This document shows, piece after piece, positions 1-8,619 of a stretch of DNA of 64,000 nt (its first letter is position 1; every line of letters starts with the position of its first letter). The notes below the pieces were generated by a model. That model did not search any database. It saw only the letters and a list, made by a program, of their open reading frames with translations, and was not told the origin of the DNA. This DNA comes from Zoogloea sp. LCSB751. Its GTDB lineage: Bacteria; Pseudomonadota; Gammaproteobacteria; Burkholderiales; Rhodocyclaceae. Where the stretch lies: contig NZ_MWUM01000025.1 in assembly GCF_002028455.1 (NCBI RefSeq), positions 1-64,000 of the forward strand. Reading direction: 5' to 3'. The position numbers and the translations under genes were made by a program.

Positions 1-74
1 TCCACCGTCGCGCTCTCCGGCGGCAGCAATCGCGCCACCGCTCTATCCTTGAATTCCTGTCCGTATCGTGCCAC
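1..74 (-). pseudogene. Transposase N-terminus, IS3 OrfA-like, running off the left edge
   Basis: Reading the minus strand from a GTG at 74, the frame encodes MARYGQEFKDRAVARLLPPE and continues out of the window. This opening resembles the helix-turn-helix start of IS3-type OrfA transposases (DNA binding at the element ends). A purine-rich stretch (GAGAGAACGAC) precedes the GTG. Only about 24 codons are present, so intactness cannot be judged. The element's left end probably lies near 141-152, where the adjoining IS110 reading frame breaks. Family assignment is from memory of the motif and moderately sure. Confidence 0.6.
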
Positions 75-127
75 GTCGTTCTCTCATCATCGCCCCCGAG
101 TTCTTTAGGATTCTATCGAGGCGACAA

Positions 128-334
128 CTATTCTGGCGCAGGGGGCTTGCGTGCCCAGTGATGCGCGCCGCCACACGCCTCCATCCCCACCCGACACGGC
201 GGCAAGGTGGCCATGAACACACTCAACTGGTCGCGCTTGAGTTGCTTGCGCAGCACCGTGTTGCCCTGCTCATCGACGCCATGAACCTGGAACACGTGCT
301 TGGCCAGGTCGATTCCAACTGTCGTAATCTTCAT
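128..334 (-). pseudogene. IS110-family transposase, N-terminal remnant
   Basis: The frame starts at ATG 334 with MKITTVGIDLAKHVFQVHG, the DEDD-type catalytic start of IS110/IS1111 transposases (first Asp in GIDLAK). It continues to MEACGGAHHWARK, the second conserved block, then loses homology and stops at 128 after about 68 residues; an intact enzyme has about 340. The break at roughly 141-150 coincides with the probable end of the neighbouring IS3-like element, so this looks like a gene disrupted by a later insertion. No function remains. Confidence 0.8.
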
Positions 335-429
335 GATGGACGCCCTTTTCGACTTGAGTGGTTGATCAGCCGCTTCCACTCTGGCACATCAATGCCGCAT
401 CGGGTGGGGGCGTCCATTCCATTGATTCA

Positions 430-1242
430 TTATTCTCTAAAGCGGAACTCGATACGACGGTTTTGAGCACGGCCCTGGGCCGTGTCGTTGCTTCGGATAG
501 GGTTGTCCGGACCTGCCCCGACTGTACTCAAGCTCTCAGCAGGAATTCCTTTTCCAATAAGATAAGTGCGTACCGTATTGGCCCTGGCAAGACTGAGTCC
601 TAGGTTGGCTTGACGATTTCCTGCATTATCTGTGTGACCGATGAGTTCGACACTGGGCATATTGATTTGCTTGATGGCGGCTGCCATGTCGTCAAGGATA
701 GCTTGACCAGTGCTTGTTAGATTAGCCGACCCACTTTCGAATTCCACGACCCGATTGGATAGAGCCTTATCGAGAGTTTCTTGGCGGGAGTCTGATGCAG
801 TAAGGGAGTTGACTATCGTATACGTGGGACTCAGCGATGTTGCGATGTTTTCAGAGATATGTAGACCTATTGATGGTGTGGCCACGTTACCTTTTAGCCG
901 CACTTGAGTTCCGTTTATCTGTATCTGGCCCTTATGTATTTTTTTGATTGAGGTGTTTAGTATCTTTTCGACATTTTCGGTCCATTTCGGTGGCGAACTT
1001 ACTCCTCCCACTTCGATTTTGTTGATAACACTGTTTTCGCCATACAATTCCCGTAGCTTTCCGAGAACTGTCATGCGAGTTGCTTCATTAGGTACCATTC
1101 CGGAAGCTATTACCTGGGCAATGTTCTCGCTTGGGGGCGGCGTGGCATGGTTTGGAGGCCTGTTGCTGGGCATCTGGGATGTCGCAATTGCGTTCAGTGA
1201 GCACAGGAGGCTAGTGGTGGCAATGATCAGGTGCATGTACAT
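430..1242 (-). CDS. OmpA-domain peptidoglycan-binding protein of the T6SS cluster
   Basis: A 270-residue protein with an N-terminal signal peptide (about residues 1-21) and a C-terminal OmpA/MotB-like domain (about 160-270). The domain carries the signature GHTDNAGNRQANLGLSLARA followed by AQNRRIEF, whose Asp and Arg bind diaminopimelate in peptidoglycan. It therefore probably anchors the secretion apparatus to the cell wall. It starts three bases after the tagF stop and is the last gene of the leftward set M15 peptidase-tssM-tagF-ompA. A tssM-tagF-OmpA order is also known from Acinetobacter, where the OmpA protein is called TagN. Cys14 lies in the signal region but without a good lipobox, so cleavage by signal peptidase I is more likely. 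Confidence 0.85.
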   Translation of the reverse strand: MYMHLIIATTSLLCSLNAIATSQMPSNRPPNHATPPPSENIAQVIASGMVPNEATRMTVLGKLRELYGENSVINKIEVGGVSSPPKWTENVEKILNTSIKKIHKGQIQINGTQVRLKGNVATPSIGLHISENIATSLSPTYTIVNSLTASDSRQETLDKALSNRVVEFESGSANLTSTGQAILDDMAAAIKQINMPSVELIGHTDNAGNRQANLGLSLARANTVRTYLIGKGIPAESLSTVGAGPDNPIRSNDTAQGRAQNRRIEFRFRE

Positions 1243-1245
1243 GAG

Positions 1246-2229
1246 CTATGCTTTCAGAAAAGTCTCTCTGAATGTCCCAATAATCCGCTCTAGGCTGAGG
1301 GTTGGCTGTGCAAGGTAACTGGTCAGTTTGCTGATCCCACTGCTGTGATAAAGAATGCTGGTGGGGGTGCTCACCCACTCTGGATTGATAAGGCAGACGT
1401 TTCGTTCGCTCCTGCAAGTTCCCATGAGGGCAGTGCAAAGTGGATGGGCAGCTGAACCATTCAGTCCTATAAACATGCGTGGTTGTACGATATCTCTTTT
1501 GATTATTATTTGGATCTCCGTCGTTGGATTTCGGATAAAGGCAGTAATCAGGTACAGCCAAAGTCCTGCCACATTCCAGTATTTTTCGTCGGTGATGTGA
1601 GGAAGGGGAAGTTCGAGCTCCTTATCGATGTGTGTGTTTGTACTGGTAAGGAGTTGTTGCATGACGAGCCCTATCGACAGGAGGGTTCTGGCGACGCTCT
1701 GGCTTGTGTTTTTGCCTCCGAGGATGAGAGAGAGTTCTTCAAGTGTTGTTTCGCGAACAAAGTTGCCTAAAGGGTCGCATGTGATTGCGTTGTCGAAGTC
1801 ATGAGCGCAGTTCAGTTGGCTCAGTTCGTTTTGGAGCACATTAAGTTCGATGCCGTTTACTGCAGCGTCGGTCAATTTGGAAAGCTTGGTGTAGCTGTTT
1901 CCGAGAGCAGATGGGGCGCACCGGAAGAGGCGGATATCGTCTCTTGGAATCGTGGCTGCGATGAGAAATGGGAAGCGCCTGCCTGACGTATCTCTACTTG
2001 GGCGCAGACTCCCTATCAAGGTCAGTTGGCTGGCTTGGCTGACAAAAGCGAAATCGATTGCGCCTGCGTTGTCGTAGGAGGACTTCCAGTCGGGATAGTG
2101 AGATAGCTGCTCCATGGCTCTTGAGAGCCATGCATCGATAAGGCTGATGAGCTTCTGCTGCCCATTTTCACTGATGAAATCAGCATGGCCGGCCAATTTT
2201 CCGTAGTAGGTTGCATATGTTTGAATCAT
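1246..2229 (-). CDS. tagF: T6SS-associated protein TagF
   Basis: A 327-residue protein of the TagF (DUF2094) family. The N-terminal part, with YYGKLAGHADFISENG and later SLRPSRDTSGRRFPFLIAA, matches the family's characteristic GKxPxxGDF-like and SGRxFPL-like blocks. In Pseudomonas and Agrobacterium TagF is a post-translational repressor of T6SS assembly; whether it does so here is inference. Its ATG overlaps the tssM stop by four bases (ATGA), which implies translational coupling. Length is normal for a TagF without the fused PppA phosphatase domain seen in some species. Confidence 0.9.
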   Translation of the reverse strand: MIQTYATYYGKLAGHADFISENGQQKLISLIDAWLSRAMEQLSHYPDWKSSYDNAGAIDFAFVSQASQLTLIGSLRPSRDTSGRRFPFLIAATIPRDDIRLFRCAPSALGNSYTKLSKLTDAAVNGIELNVLQNELSQLNCAHDFDNAITCDPLGNFVRETTLEELSLILGGKNTSQSVARTLLSIGLVMQQLLTSTNTHIDKELELPLPHITDEKYWNVAGLWLYLITAFIRNPTTEIQIIIKRDIVQPRMFIGLNGSAAHPLCTALMGTCRSERNVCLINPEWVSTPTSILYHSSGISKLTSYLAQPTLSLERIIGTFRETFLKA

Positions 2230-5200
2230 CGAGCCACCGTGGTCGGAGCTTGGAAGTGTGGCACTGTAAGCGTGACCACATTGCTCGGTAGCGAGAGACC
2301 ACTCAGGCCTCGTTGTCCTTGCGTTGAGGCTGGTGAGCCTTGTGCTTGTGTGTTACTTATGACTTTCAGGTCAACGCTGACTTCAATACCCTCGTTTTTC
2401 CAATTCAAACGAAAGCTGCCGTCAGGCTGTTTGCTTCGTTGTGCTGCATTGATCATCTTCTCTAGGCCGAAGCGACCAGGGTGGTTTACCACCTCTACGA
2501 CTTTCCCATCATATGTGGTGGCCGTTACTTTGGCGCCAGGGGCACCTGAGGGGCTGGGCCACACGAAGTTCGCCCACTGAGGAGCTCCATTGCGGTATGT
2601 GAGCCGCTGGCCGTCTATATCGAGGGTGTAAGAGGTTAAGCCCGGTGAGGGCTGCGGTCGCAGCATGAAGACAGTTTGGGCCTGGGTTGCGCCTCCCTGT
2701 CCCGTCTCGCTGGCAGCTCCGCCTTCGAGTGGGGAAACCCACTGCGCAAAGCCGTTCGAGAAATCGGGTTGCAGGGCCAGCCCAAGATCGCCCCAGGTAC
2801 GAGGGGTAACAGTGTTGCCGCGGCGAATGACCAACGCTCCCATTGCAGATTCGACATATTTCGAGATGGCCCCATCGGGACCAAACGTCTGCGCAATTTC
2901 CGTGGGTGATGCCTCTATGCCTGATTTGGGAGAGAAAGGGTATTTGATGGCAAGTCGGCGATTAAAGGGTTCATAGACTTGAGCTGCCCATGTCTTGTTG
3001 AGGTCTTCACTAGCAGGTTTGATTATGGCTGCATACGTTTCCAGCAGTGGACGGAGTAGCAAGGGGCGAAGGGTTGCCCGCTGGCTATCGGGGATGCCGG
3101 TGAGCATCTGCTCGTCCACAAATTTGAGTGTTTCCGCCAGCTCCGAATTGTTGCCATCCAAGGTGTCCCGCATGACTTTGAGTGCTCCGGGGCCGGGGTC
3201 GCCTTGATTTTTTAGCTGGTTCAGACGAGAGCGAATCTTGGACAAGAGCTTAAGATAGGTGTCTAGCAATGCTTCTCCGCCGTCTTGAGGAGTGGCTAAA
3301 CGATCAATACCCAAGAACTCCCGGCCTACTGGCCCAAGGGGAAGTTCAGCGCTTTTTGTGGGAATGCTGCCTTCTAGCGGAATCTGACTCGGAGCCATCT
3401 GCAGTACGGATTGTTTGAACCACTCGAGGACTCCGTTCTGGGTTTTTTGTAGCGCAATGTGAGTTAGTTTTGGATTGTCCCAGGCTGTTTGTTCGAAAAT
3501 GGTCTTGAGCAGTTTTCCAATGGGGGATGTTTGAGCATCCCCGAGACGCCCCATGGCGGTCACTGCGTCGGGGAAGGTAGGGAAAGGCGTGATGCTGATG
3601 CCCAGAATGAATTGTTTCCATTCCTCTGCGAAGTCACGCTTGTACATTGCTGCCAAGGTTTTCTGGATCTGTTCAGGACTGCCCTCCAGGGTGAGGTCAT
3701 CTCTATTCGAGGTTTGGAGGACCCAATCGACGCTTTTCTGTGCGCTGGTTGCGGCATCCCTGATTGCTGGTTGTACGTACTCCTTCCATGCTTCGGCTGT
3801 CATCGCACCCGAGACGACACGACTGCTGCTTATCAATGATGCATTGTCCGCTCCTACAATGCTGACGACAGTCATTGGGGCGAAACGCGTTGAAGCTCTG
3901 GCGCGGATCTCGCCGTAGACGCGCTCTGCGGCAGGCATGCCGCGGACTACACGGCGCAATTTTTCGCGTACACTGTCGACCAAGGCGAGGTTGTTGCTAA
4001 TTGTCGGCCAATCAGATGTGCCGGCGTGCTCCAAATGGAATGATACGAGGCGGCCCGCGATTGCGATCATCTTGTCTCTTTCCATGTTGCCACGGTTGGC
4101 CTCAAGCCAGCCGCGCCAAAAGCGGGTGATCTGGTCTGAAAGGTGTCCGACATCGACGTGATCGTGACTGGATAGCATCAAGTAAGTCTTGAGGGCGTTA
4201 TAGCTCTCCTCTGTATCGGATGCGTTTGCGTTCTTGTATTGAGTAGGGGTGCGTGCAGGTGTGTCCGTTGTCGGGGCCTGAGTTGCGGATACGTCGCTGT
4301 TGCGCTGATTGACCTCACTAAGGAACGATTCCAAGGCGTTCTTGACGGGGTCCAGCATGACTGTGGCGATACCAGAAAAGTATTCCTGGCGTAGCTTGTC
4401 GGCCATTTGCTGACCGCGGTAGAGGCCCAATCCTAATGATATTGGGTGACTCTCGTTAAAACGCTCCAGCTGGGATAGCCTGTCTTGGAGAATCTCAAGG
4501 GCCTCGAGACGGGATTGAAGGTCAAATCTTCCGTCTTGAATCTTGACGGCTTTAGCCAAATCCTGCTCGACGTTTCTGAGCAGGCTCAGGTTGTTCATAT
4601 GGGACCAACTCCACCCTGCAAGGGCAAGACCGAGCGCCAAGAGGCTTCCTATGATGACGGCTTGACGCCAAAGGTTGCCAGCTCGAGTTGTATGTTGGCG
4701 AACCAAGTGACGGTCTGGGAATATGACCTCGGAGAACAGCCGTTTGAGAAAGTAGCCCTGTGTGGTGCTTGGTTCAGGCTGCGTTTGGGGAGGAGTTGAG
4801 AGTCCGAACTGGAGAGCAATGCGCTCACTGGATATGGCTTGTGTGCCTGCTGTCTGAATAGCTGAAGTTAGGTAGAAGCCACGAAACACCGGTTTGAACT
4901 GAAACGGATTCTCTTCAAACAAAGTGGCGATGAATGAACGTAGGGCAGGCTTGATTGCAGCGAACTCGGCTGGGAACGTGAGAAGTTCCGGAGCGCCGTT
5001 TTTCGCGTGGTGATGTGAGAGTTGTGAGATGCTTGACGCGCGCAGGCCGCAGTAGAGTTCATCGAAATGCTGTTCGAAGAGTGCGATGGAGTCGTGGCTG
5101 CTCGCCTGCTGATAAGGAATCGTGGCTCCCCAGACTCGGTCTTGCTCCGTCCAGTCCAGGTTGGCAAAAAAATTGCGGAAACCGGGGAGCAGATCCGCCT

Positions 5201-5972
5201 TCGTGAATAGAACATAGACTGGAGCGAAGACTTCCAGTTGCTCCGTCAGCTCTTGAACGCGCTGCCGGAGATCCTTGGCCAGATTCAACGCAAACTCGGG
5301 TTCATTGTGGATCAACTCCCCGATGCTGACGGCAACAAGAATGCCATTGATGGGAGCTCTGGGGCGATGCTTTTTCAGAAGGCCCAGAAAGCTCAGCCAC
5401 TCTGCCCGGTCCTCCTCACGCACGGCGTACCGACCTGCGGTATCGAGCAGAATCCCTTCGGTAGTGAAGAACCAGTCGCAGTTTCGGGTTCCACCGATGC
5501 CCTTGATTACGGCATTGCCACCATCGTCAAACGGGAAGTGTAGTCCGGAATTGACAATTGCCGTGCTCTTGCCGGCTGCTGGGTTACCAATGGTGATGTA
5601 CCAAGGCAATTCATACAAGGCTCCGGAGCCTGACAGTTGGCCCAATTTGGATGTCTTGATTCTGGTGACGGCCTCTTGCATACGGCGTTTCAAGACATCG
5701 ACACGTTCGGGGTCCGCCTCCTCAGGGGGGCTCGAATCCGCACCCTGTTCCTTGAGCATCTCCCCGATGTCCTTGCCTGCTCGCCGGGCTTTCATACGCT
5801 GGACGAACAGCGCGCCGGCCCAGGCTGCGGCAAGGAGGATGCAGGCAATGACTGCCCATGTCCGAGATATCTCGAGCAGCTGTGCCCCGAGGATTATCGT
5901 GACCGCCAGTGCAGATATTCCGAGAATTGAGAGGGCTCGGGAAGCGGTAATTGGGTTTCGAAGTGGAGGCAT
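2226..5972 (-). CDS. tssM: T6SS membrane-complex protein TssM (IcmF)
   Basis: A 1248-residue inner-membrane ATPase-like protein, normal for TssM. Two adjacent membrane segments lie near residues 15-55 and a third near 440, placing a GTPase-like domain in the cytoplasm between them and the large C-terminal part in the periplasm. The Walker A motif GNPAAGKST is intact, followed by GGTRNCDWFFTTEGILLDTA (switch region). TssM with TssJ and TssL forms the envelope-spanning channel; its periplasmic C-terminus binds TssJ. The gene follows the M15-peptidase gene after about 50 bases and overlaps tagF. Base composition is AT-richer than the right half of the window. Confidence 0.97.
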   Translation of the reverse strand: MPPLRNPITASRALSILGISALAVTIILGAQLLEISRTWAVIACILLAAAWAGALFVQRMKARRAGKDIGEMLKEQGADSSPPEEADPERVDVLKRRMQEAVTRIKTSKLGQLSGSGALYELPWYITIGNPAAGKSTAIVNSGLHFPFDDGGNAVIKGIGGTRNCDWFFTTEGILLDTAGRYAVREEDRAEWLSFLGLLKKHRPRAPINGILVAVSIGELIHNEPEFALNLAKDLRQRVQELTEQLEVFAPVYVLFTKADLLPGFRNFFANLDWTEQDRVWGATIPYQQASSHDSIALFEQHFDELYCGLRASSISQLSHHHAKNGAPELLTFPAEFAAIKPALRSFIATLFEENPFQFKPVFRGFYLTSAIQTAGTQAISSERIALQFGLSTPPQTQPEPSTTQGYFLKRLFSEVIFPDRHLVRQHTTRAGNLWRQAVIIGSLLALGLALAGWSWSHMNNLSLLRNVEQDLAKAVKIQDGRFDLQSRLEALEILQDRLSQLERFNESHPISLGLGLYRGQQMADKLRQEYFSGIATVMLDPVKNALESFLSEVNQRNSDVSATQAPTTDTPARTPTQYKNANASDTEESYNALKTYLMLSSHDHVDVGHLSDQITRFWRGWLEANRGNMERDKMIAIAGRLVSFHLEHAGTSDWPTISNNLALVDSVREKLRRVVRGMPAAERVYGEIRARASTRFAPMTVVSIVGADNASLISSSRVVSGAMTAEAWKEYVQPAIRDAATSAQKSVDWVLQTSNRDDLTLEGSPEQIQKTLAAMYKRDFAEEWKQFILGISITPFPTFPDAVTAMGRLGDAQTSPIGKLLKTIFEQTAWDNPKLTHIALQKTQNGVLEWFKQSVLQMAPSQIPLEGSIPTKSAELPLGPVGREFLGIDRLATPQDGGEALLDTYLKLLSKIRSRLNQLKNQGDPGPGALKVMRDTLDGNNSELAETLKFVDEQMLTGIPDSQRATLRPLLLRPLLETYAAIIKPASEDLNKTWAAQVYEPFNRRLAIKYPFSPKSGIEASPTEIAQTFGPDGAISKYVESAMGALVIRRGNTVTPRTWGDLGLALQPDFSNGFAQWVSPLEGGAASETGQGGATQAQTVFMLRPQPSPGLTSYTLDIDGQRLTYRNGAPQWANFVWPSPSGAPGAKVTATTYDGKVVEVVNHPGRFGLEKMINAAQRSKQPDGSFRLNWKNEGIEVSVDLKVISNTQAQGSPASTQGQRGLSGLSLPSNVVTLTVPHFQAPTTVAR

Positions 5973-6024
5973 CGTAGTTTTTGCTTGCTGATCACGCGGG
6001 TTGATGCTTGTTCAGACCAGTTCC

Positions 6025-6873
6025 TCAACGCACAACCTGGCCCAGAACATTCTGGCGGCGGAGTTCGACGTGGCCTAAATCCCGGAGCTGCCATCGCCCT
6101 CCCCAGGTTAGTCCTAGCTGCTCCGCAATTTGTCCGTACAGTTCATAGCCACGCATTGCCCATGGGTCGCGCTCGGAGATCACGATCTTGCCATCCCTCA
6201 AAAATGCGCTGTCAGCTGCCAGACCATACTGGTGGTAGCTCATGTTTGCCTTGGCTTTGGTTACGTGGCTTCCTTGTTCGAACAACTTTGCTTGTCGCTC
6301 AGGGCTTCTATAGCCCTCTATCAACGCCATGCGATATCCATGTCGTTCCTCCATTAACCTAAAGACGATCAGGAGGCGTTGTGTGAACTCGATGTCGAGT
6401 TGCTGCCAGTTGCGGCTGGCGTGAGCCAGATCCGGACGGCTGATCTCCACCTCTTGGGTTGTAAACACCTCGGGAGGAAGCGGGGCGGGAGGGATAAGGC
6501 GTTCGCCCTCCAGAAGTGCCACGACCTGTGGATCGGTGGCGTGTCCGGTGTTGTCGAACTCGAAGACTCTGGCCCCGTTCAGGCTGAGAATCGTTAACGA
6601 TGGGAGAGTCAATAAAAGGACGACGCCCATGCTGAGTACTGGGTGACTGAGCACAGCTTGGAATGAATTCCCCAGCATTGAGGCTCCGCTCCTTGGATCC
6701 TTGTGTCGCAAGGCAGCGCGAGCGTACGCGTAAGGAGATGTGAGAAACGCCTTGTAACGGTCCCGGTGTTTTCCGAGGGCATGCCATATCCGTGGTGGGG
6801 ATCCCGGCAGAACGAAAATAGCGACTCCGAGTGCTATGAGCAGAAAGTAGGCAAGCACGCCATAGAAGATCAT
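6025..6873 (-). CDS. Membrane-anchored M15 peptidase, TagX-like
   Basis: A 282-residue protein starting at ATG 6873 behind AGGGG; a longer frame upstream adds 31 residues that lack family features. Membrane segments near residues 1-22 and around 80-100 are followed by a periplasmic M15 (VanY/endolysin-type) zinc peptidase domain. It shows YRSPERQAKLFEQGS, the zinc motif SYHQYGLAAD (His214, Asp221) and LTWGGRW...GHVEL with the last zinc His near 268. M15 enzymes cut peptidoglycan stem peptides. In Acinetobacter, TagX of the T6SS locus is such an enzyme and opens the wall for assembly. Being directly upstream of tssM makes the same role likely here, by inference. Confidence 0.85.
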   Translation of the reverse strand: MIFYGVLAYFLLIALGVAIFVLPGSPPRIWHALGKHRDRYKAFLTSPYAYARAALRHKDPRSGASMLGNSFQAVLSHPVLSMGVVLLLTLPSLTILSLNGARVFEFDNTGHATDPQVVALLEGERLIPPAPLPPEVFTTQEVEISRPDLAHASRNWQQLDIEFTQRLLIVFRLMEERHGYRMALIEGYRSPERQAKLFEQGSHVTKAKANMSYHQYGLAADSAFLRDGKIVISERDPWAMRGYELYGQIAEQLGLTWGGRWQLRDLGHVELRRQNVLGQVVR

Positions 6874-7044
6874 GTGGACAGCCCCTGCGCGGAGGGCGAT
6901 TGTCTCGGGCTCCGTCCTGTCACCAGCCAATCTGCAGTTTGACTGGTGACCAGTGCTGCGATGCACCCATGTTTTTTATTGCGGCAAGGCATAAAGCATT
7001 ATGACCTTTGGGAAGTTTTTGGTATTTTAGCGCAATGTTGAATT
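6874..7044. promoter_or_regulatory. Divergent upstream region of the M15-peptidase and 7045 genes
   Basis: A 171-base AT-rich spacer between two divergently read genes, so promoters for both must lie here or nearby. I could not pick a convincing -35/-10 pair in either direction. The part next to the plus-strand gene is especially T-rich (7015-7035). Confidence 0.4.
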
Positions 7045-7797
7045 ATGCCAATGGCAAATTTTTACGTTATGAGCACTAACATGGAGACTGTTCGGGGAGG
7101 CTCTCACGGGAGATCCACCGCTGCGGCCAGCCCTTCGGTAAGTATCCTGAGCGATCTGAATTCGCCGGGGGGAATTCGAACTGCGTCAGCAAGAAGGAGG
7201 GCTGTCGTAATCTGGCTTTCTGGAGCAGGAGTAGTTGTCTCGGGGATCGCTGCAGGTATCCTTTTGCTAGGGCAGACACCGGTGGGCTCAACAGGGGCTC
7301 AGGTGGCTGCCAATGTAGTCGCGGATCACCGCGCACGGGTGGGGAGCGAAAGACATATGGAGGCGGATTCTCCGCGAGTGGTAAAGGATGCGGCGACTGC
7401 CGAGCCAAGGAGGGGGTCTCTCTCGGTGCTTGCTGCCACTCCTGGTCCAACTTCGTCAGAGGGGGCCGCTTTGATCCACGCTGATCAAGTTGCATTGGTG
7501 CCACCGATGCATGAAGCTCGGTCTCCCGGAACGAAGGTGGTGAAGAAACATGAGCCACATTCTTCTGCAGGTCGAGCGTCAAGTAATGCCGTGCCTTCTC
7601 GAAAAGAACGGAGTGGTGTCGTCGCATCAAGATCGAACAGCAAGAAGACTGAACAAAAGCTAGTGTCGAAGCGGCTAAAAGATGGCGAAAGGCTGGCGGT
7701 GGTGAACAAGCGGAGCTCGTCTGATGTAGTCAGACCAAAGCCGGAGGCGCCGAGGCCGGAGCGGGATGTGGACATCATTACTGCGATTGTTAAATAG
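7045..7797 (+). CDS. Unknown single-pass membrane protein inside the T6SS cluster
   Basis: A 250-residue protein I do not recognise. The first 50 residues are polar, then RRRAVVIWLSGAGVVVSGIA and the following residues form one membrane segment (about 51-75). The remainder is low-complexity, rich in Ala, Ser, Arg and Lys, and ends in DVDIITAIVK. This suggests an inner-membrane anchored protein with a disordered periplasmic tail. The start is uncertain: in-frame ATGs at 7045, 7051, 7069 and 7081 all lack a clear ribosome-binding site. It is the only plus-strand gene between the minus-strand blocks M15-tssM-tagF-ompA and tssJ-tssK-tssL, and is convergent with tssL. A T6SS accessory role is inferred from position only. 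Confidence 0.65.
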   Translation: MPMANFYVMSTNMETVRGGSHGRSTAAASPSVSILSDLNSPGGIRTASARRRAVVIWLSGAGVVVSGIAAGILLLGQTPVGSTGAQVAANVVADHRARVGSERHMEADSPRVVKDAATAEPRRGSLSVLAATPGPTSSEGAALIHADQVALVPPMHEARSPGTKVVKKHEPHSSAGRASSNAVPSRKERSGVVASRSNSKKTEQKLVSKRLKDGERLAVVNKRSSSDVVRPKPEAPRPERDVDIITAIVK

Positions 7798-7828
7798 CTC
7801 ATTGGAGGCTTGAAGGACTCCAATGAGC
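7797..7828. terminator. 11-bp stem-loop between convergent genes
   Basis: GCTCATTGGAG (7797-7807) is perfectly inverted at 7818-7828, with a 10-base loop. It lies right between the stop of the 7045 gene and the stop of tssL, where a bidirectional terminator would be expected. Neither side carries a run of T, so intrinsic termination is uncertain. Confidence 0.5.
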
Positions 7829-7845
7829 AGATCTGATCGCCAAGA

Positions 7846-8619
7846 TCACGGGAGGGTGATTGTCAAATTGGGTGCGGGCTGCGGCAGTTGAACGACATTA
7901 GAATATGCTGACAGTGAGGTTGAGACTGTATCCCTGCCGTGCCACAGCAATCCCGAATAAGCCAGCAGACCCAGCAGGGTGAGAACGGATGTCACAATCC
8001 ATGCCGGAGTGTCGTGCCGAATTGTGTGGATCACGTTATCCGGTGGGGCCCACTTGGGGGCAAATCCAGCGGGCTTGCCTTTTATGTGAGCGATTTGATC
8101 GCCAAGCTGAGATATCAGGTATTTCAGCTTTTCAGGGCCTTCGAGAACGTAACGGCCCGTAAAGCCTATCAGCAGGCACATATGGAAGATCTCGAGCGCA
8201 GCGATACGTCGTGCGCCATCGTTGCGTGCTTGCTCAAGCTTGTCGAAAAAGTGTTCGCCGGCGAGTTGTTCCCCGAAAAGAAGAAGCTGGAGCGGGCGGC
8301 GTTCCCATGTTTCCCTGATGCTGTTTTGGGTGGACAGAATGAGCTCGTCGATCAGCGCGCAAAAAGCATACTTGGCGTCGAAAATATCGTCGCTACTGAA
8401 GTTGAATTTTCTGGCTCTTTGCTCGAAGGATTCCAGCAGCTTCTGTACTGCATCGGAAAATTTGCCCTCATCTTCGGGCATATTGCCCGTGCGGAGCAGC
8501 ATAAGCATGTGAAACCCATCGTAAAGCAGGTCGACCAAGGTATACGAACTGGACGTGGGCTCCTTGGTCGCGGTGGCTGGTTGTGGCGTTTCGGCGAAAA
8601 GATTGGGTATGGAGTTCAT
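7846..8619 (-). CDS. tssL: T6SS membrane-complex protein TssL (DotU family)
   Basis: A 257-residue protein with the DotU cytoplasmic helical domain (about residues 30-190; note DAKYAFCALIDELILST and RRPLQLLLFGEQLAGEHFF) and one C-terminal membrane anchor near 208-228. A short periplasmic tail follows. It has no OmpA-like extension, so peptidoglycan binding must come from another protein, perhaps the OmpA-domain protein at 430-1242. It overlaps tssK by four bases and is the last gene of the tssJ-tssK-tssL operon. Confidence 0.95.
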   Translation of the reverse strand: MNSIPNLFAETPQPATATKEPTSSSYTLVDLLYDGFHMLMLLRTGNMPEDEGKFSDAVQKLLESFEQRARKFNFSSDDIFDAKYAFCALIDELILSTQNSIRETWERRPLQLLLFGEQLAGEHFFDKLEQARNDGARRIAALEIFHMCLLIGFTGRYVLEGPEKLKYLISQLGDQIAHIKGKPAGFAPKWAPPDNVIHTIRHDTPAWIVTSVLTLLGLLAYSGLLWHGRDTVSTSLSAYSNVVQLPQPAPNLTITLP

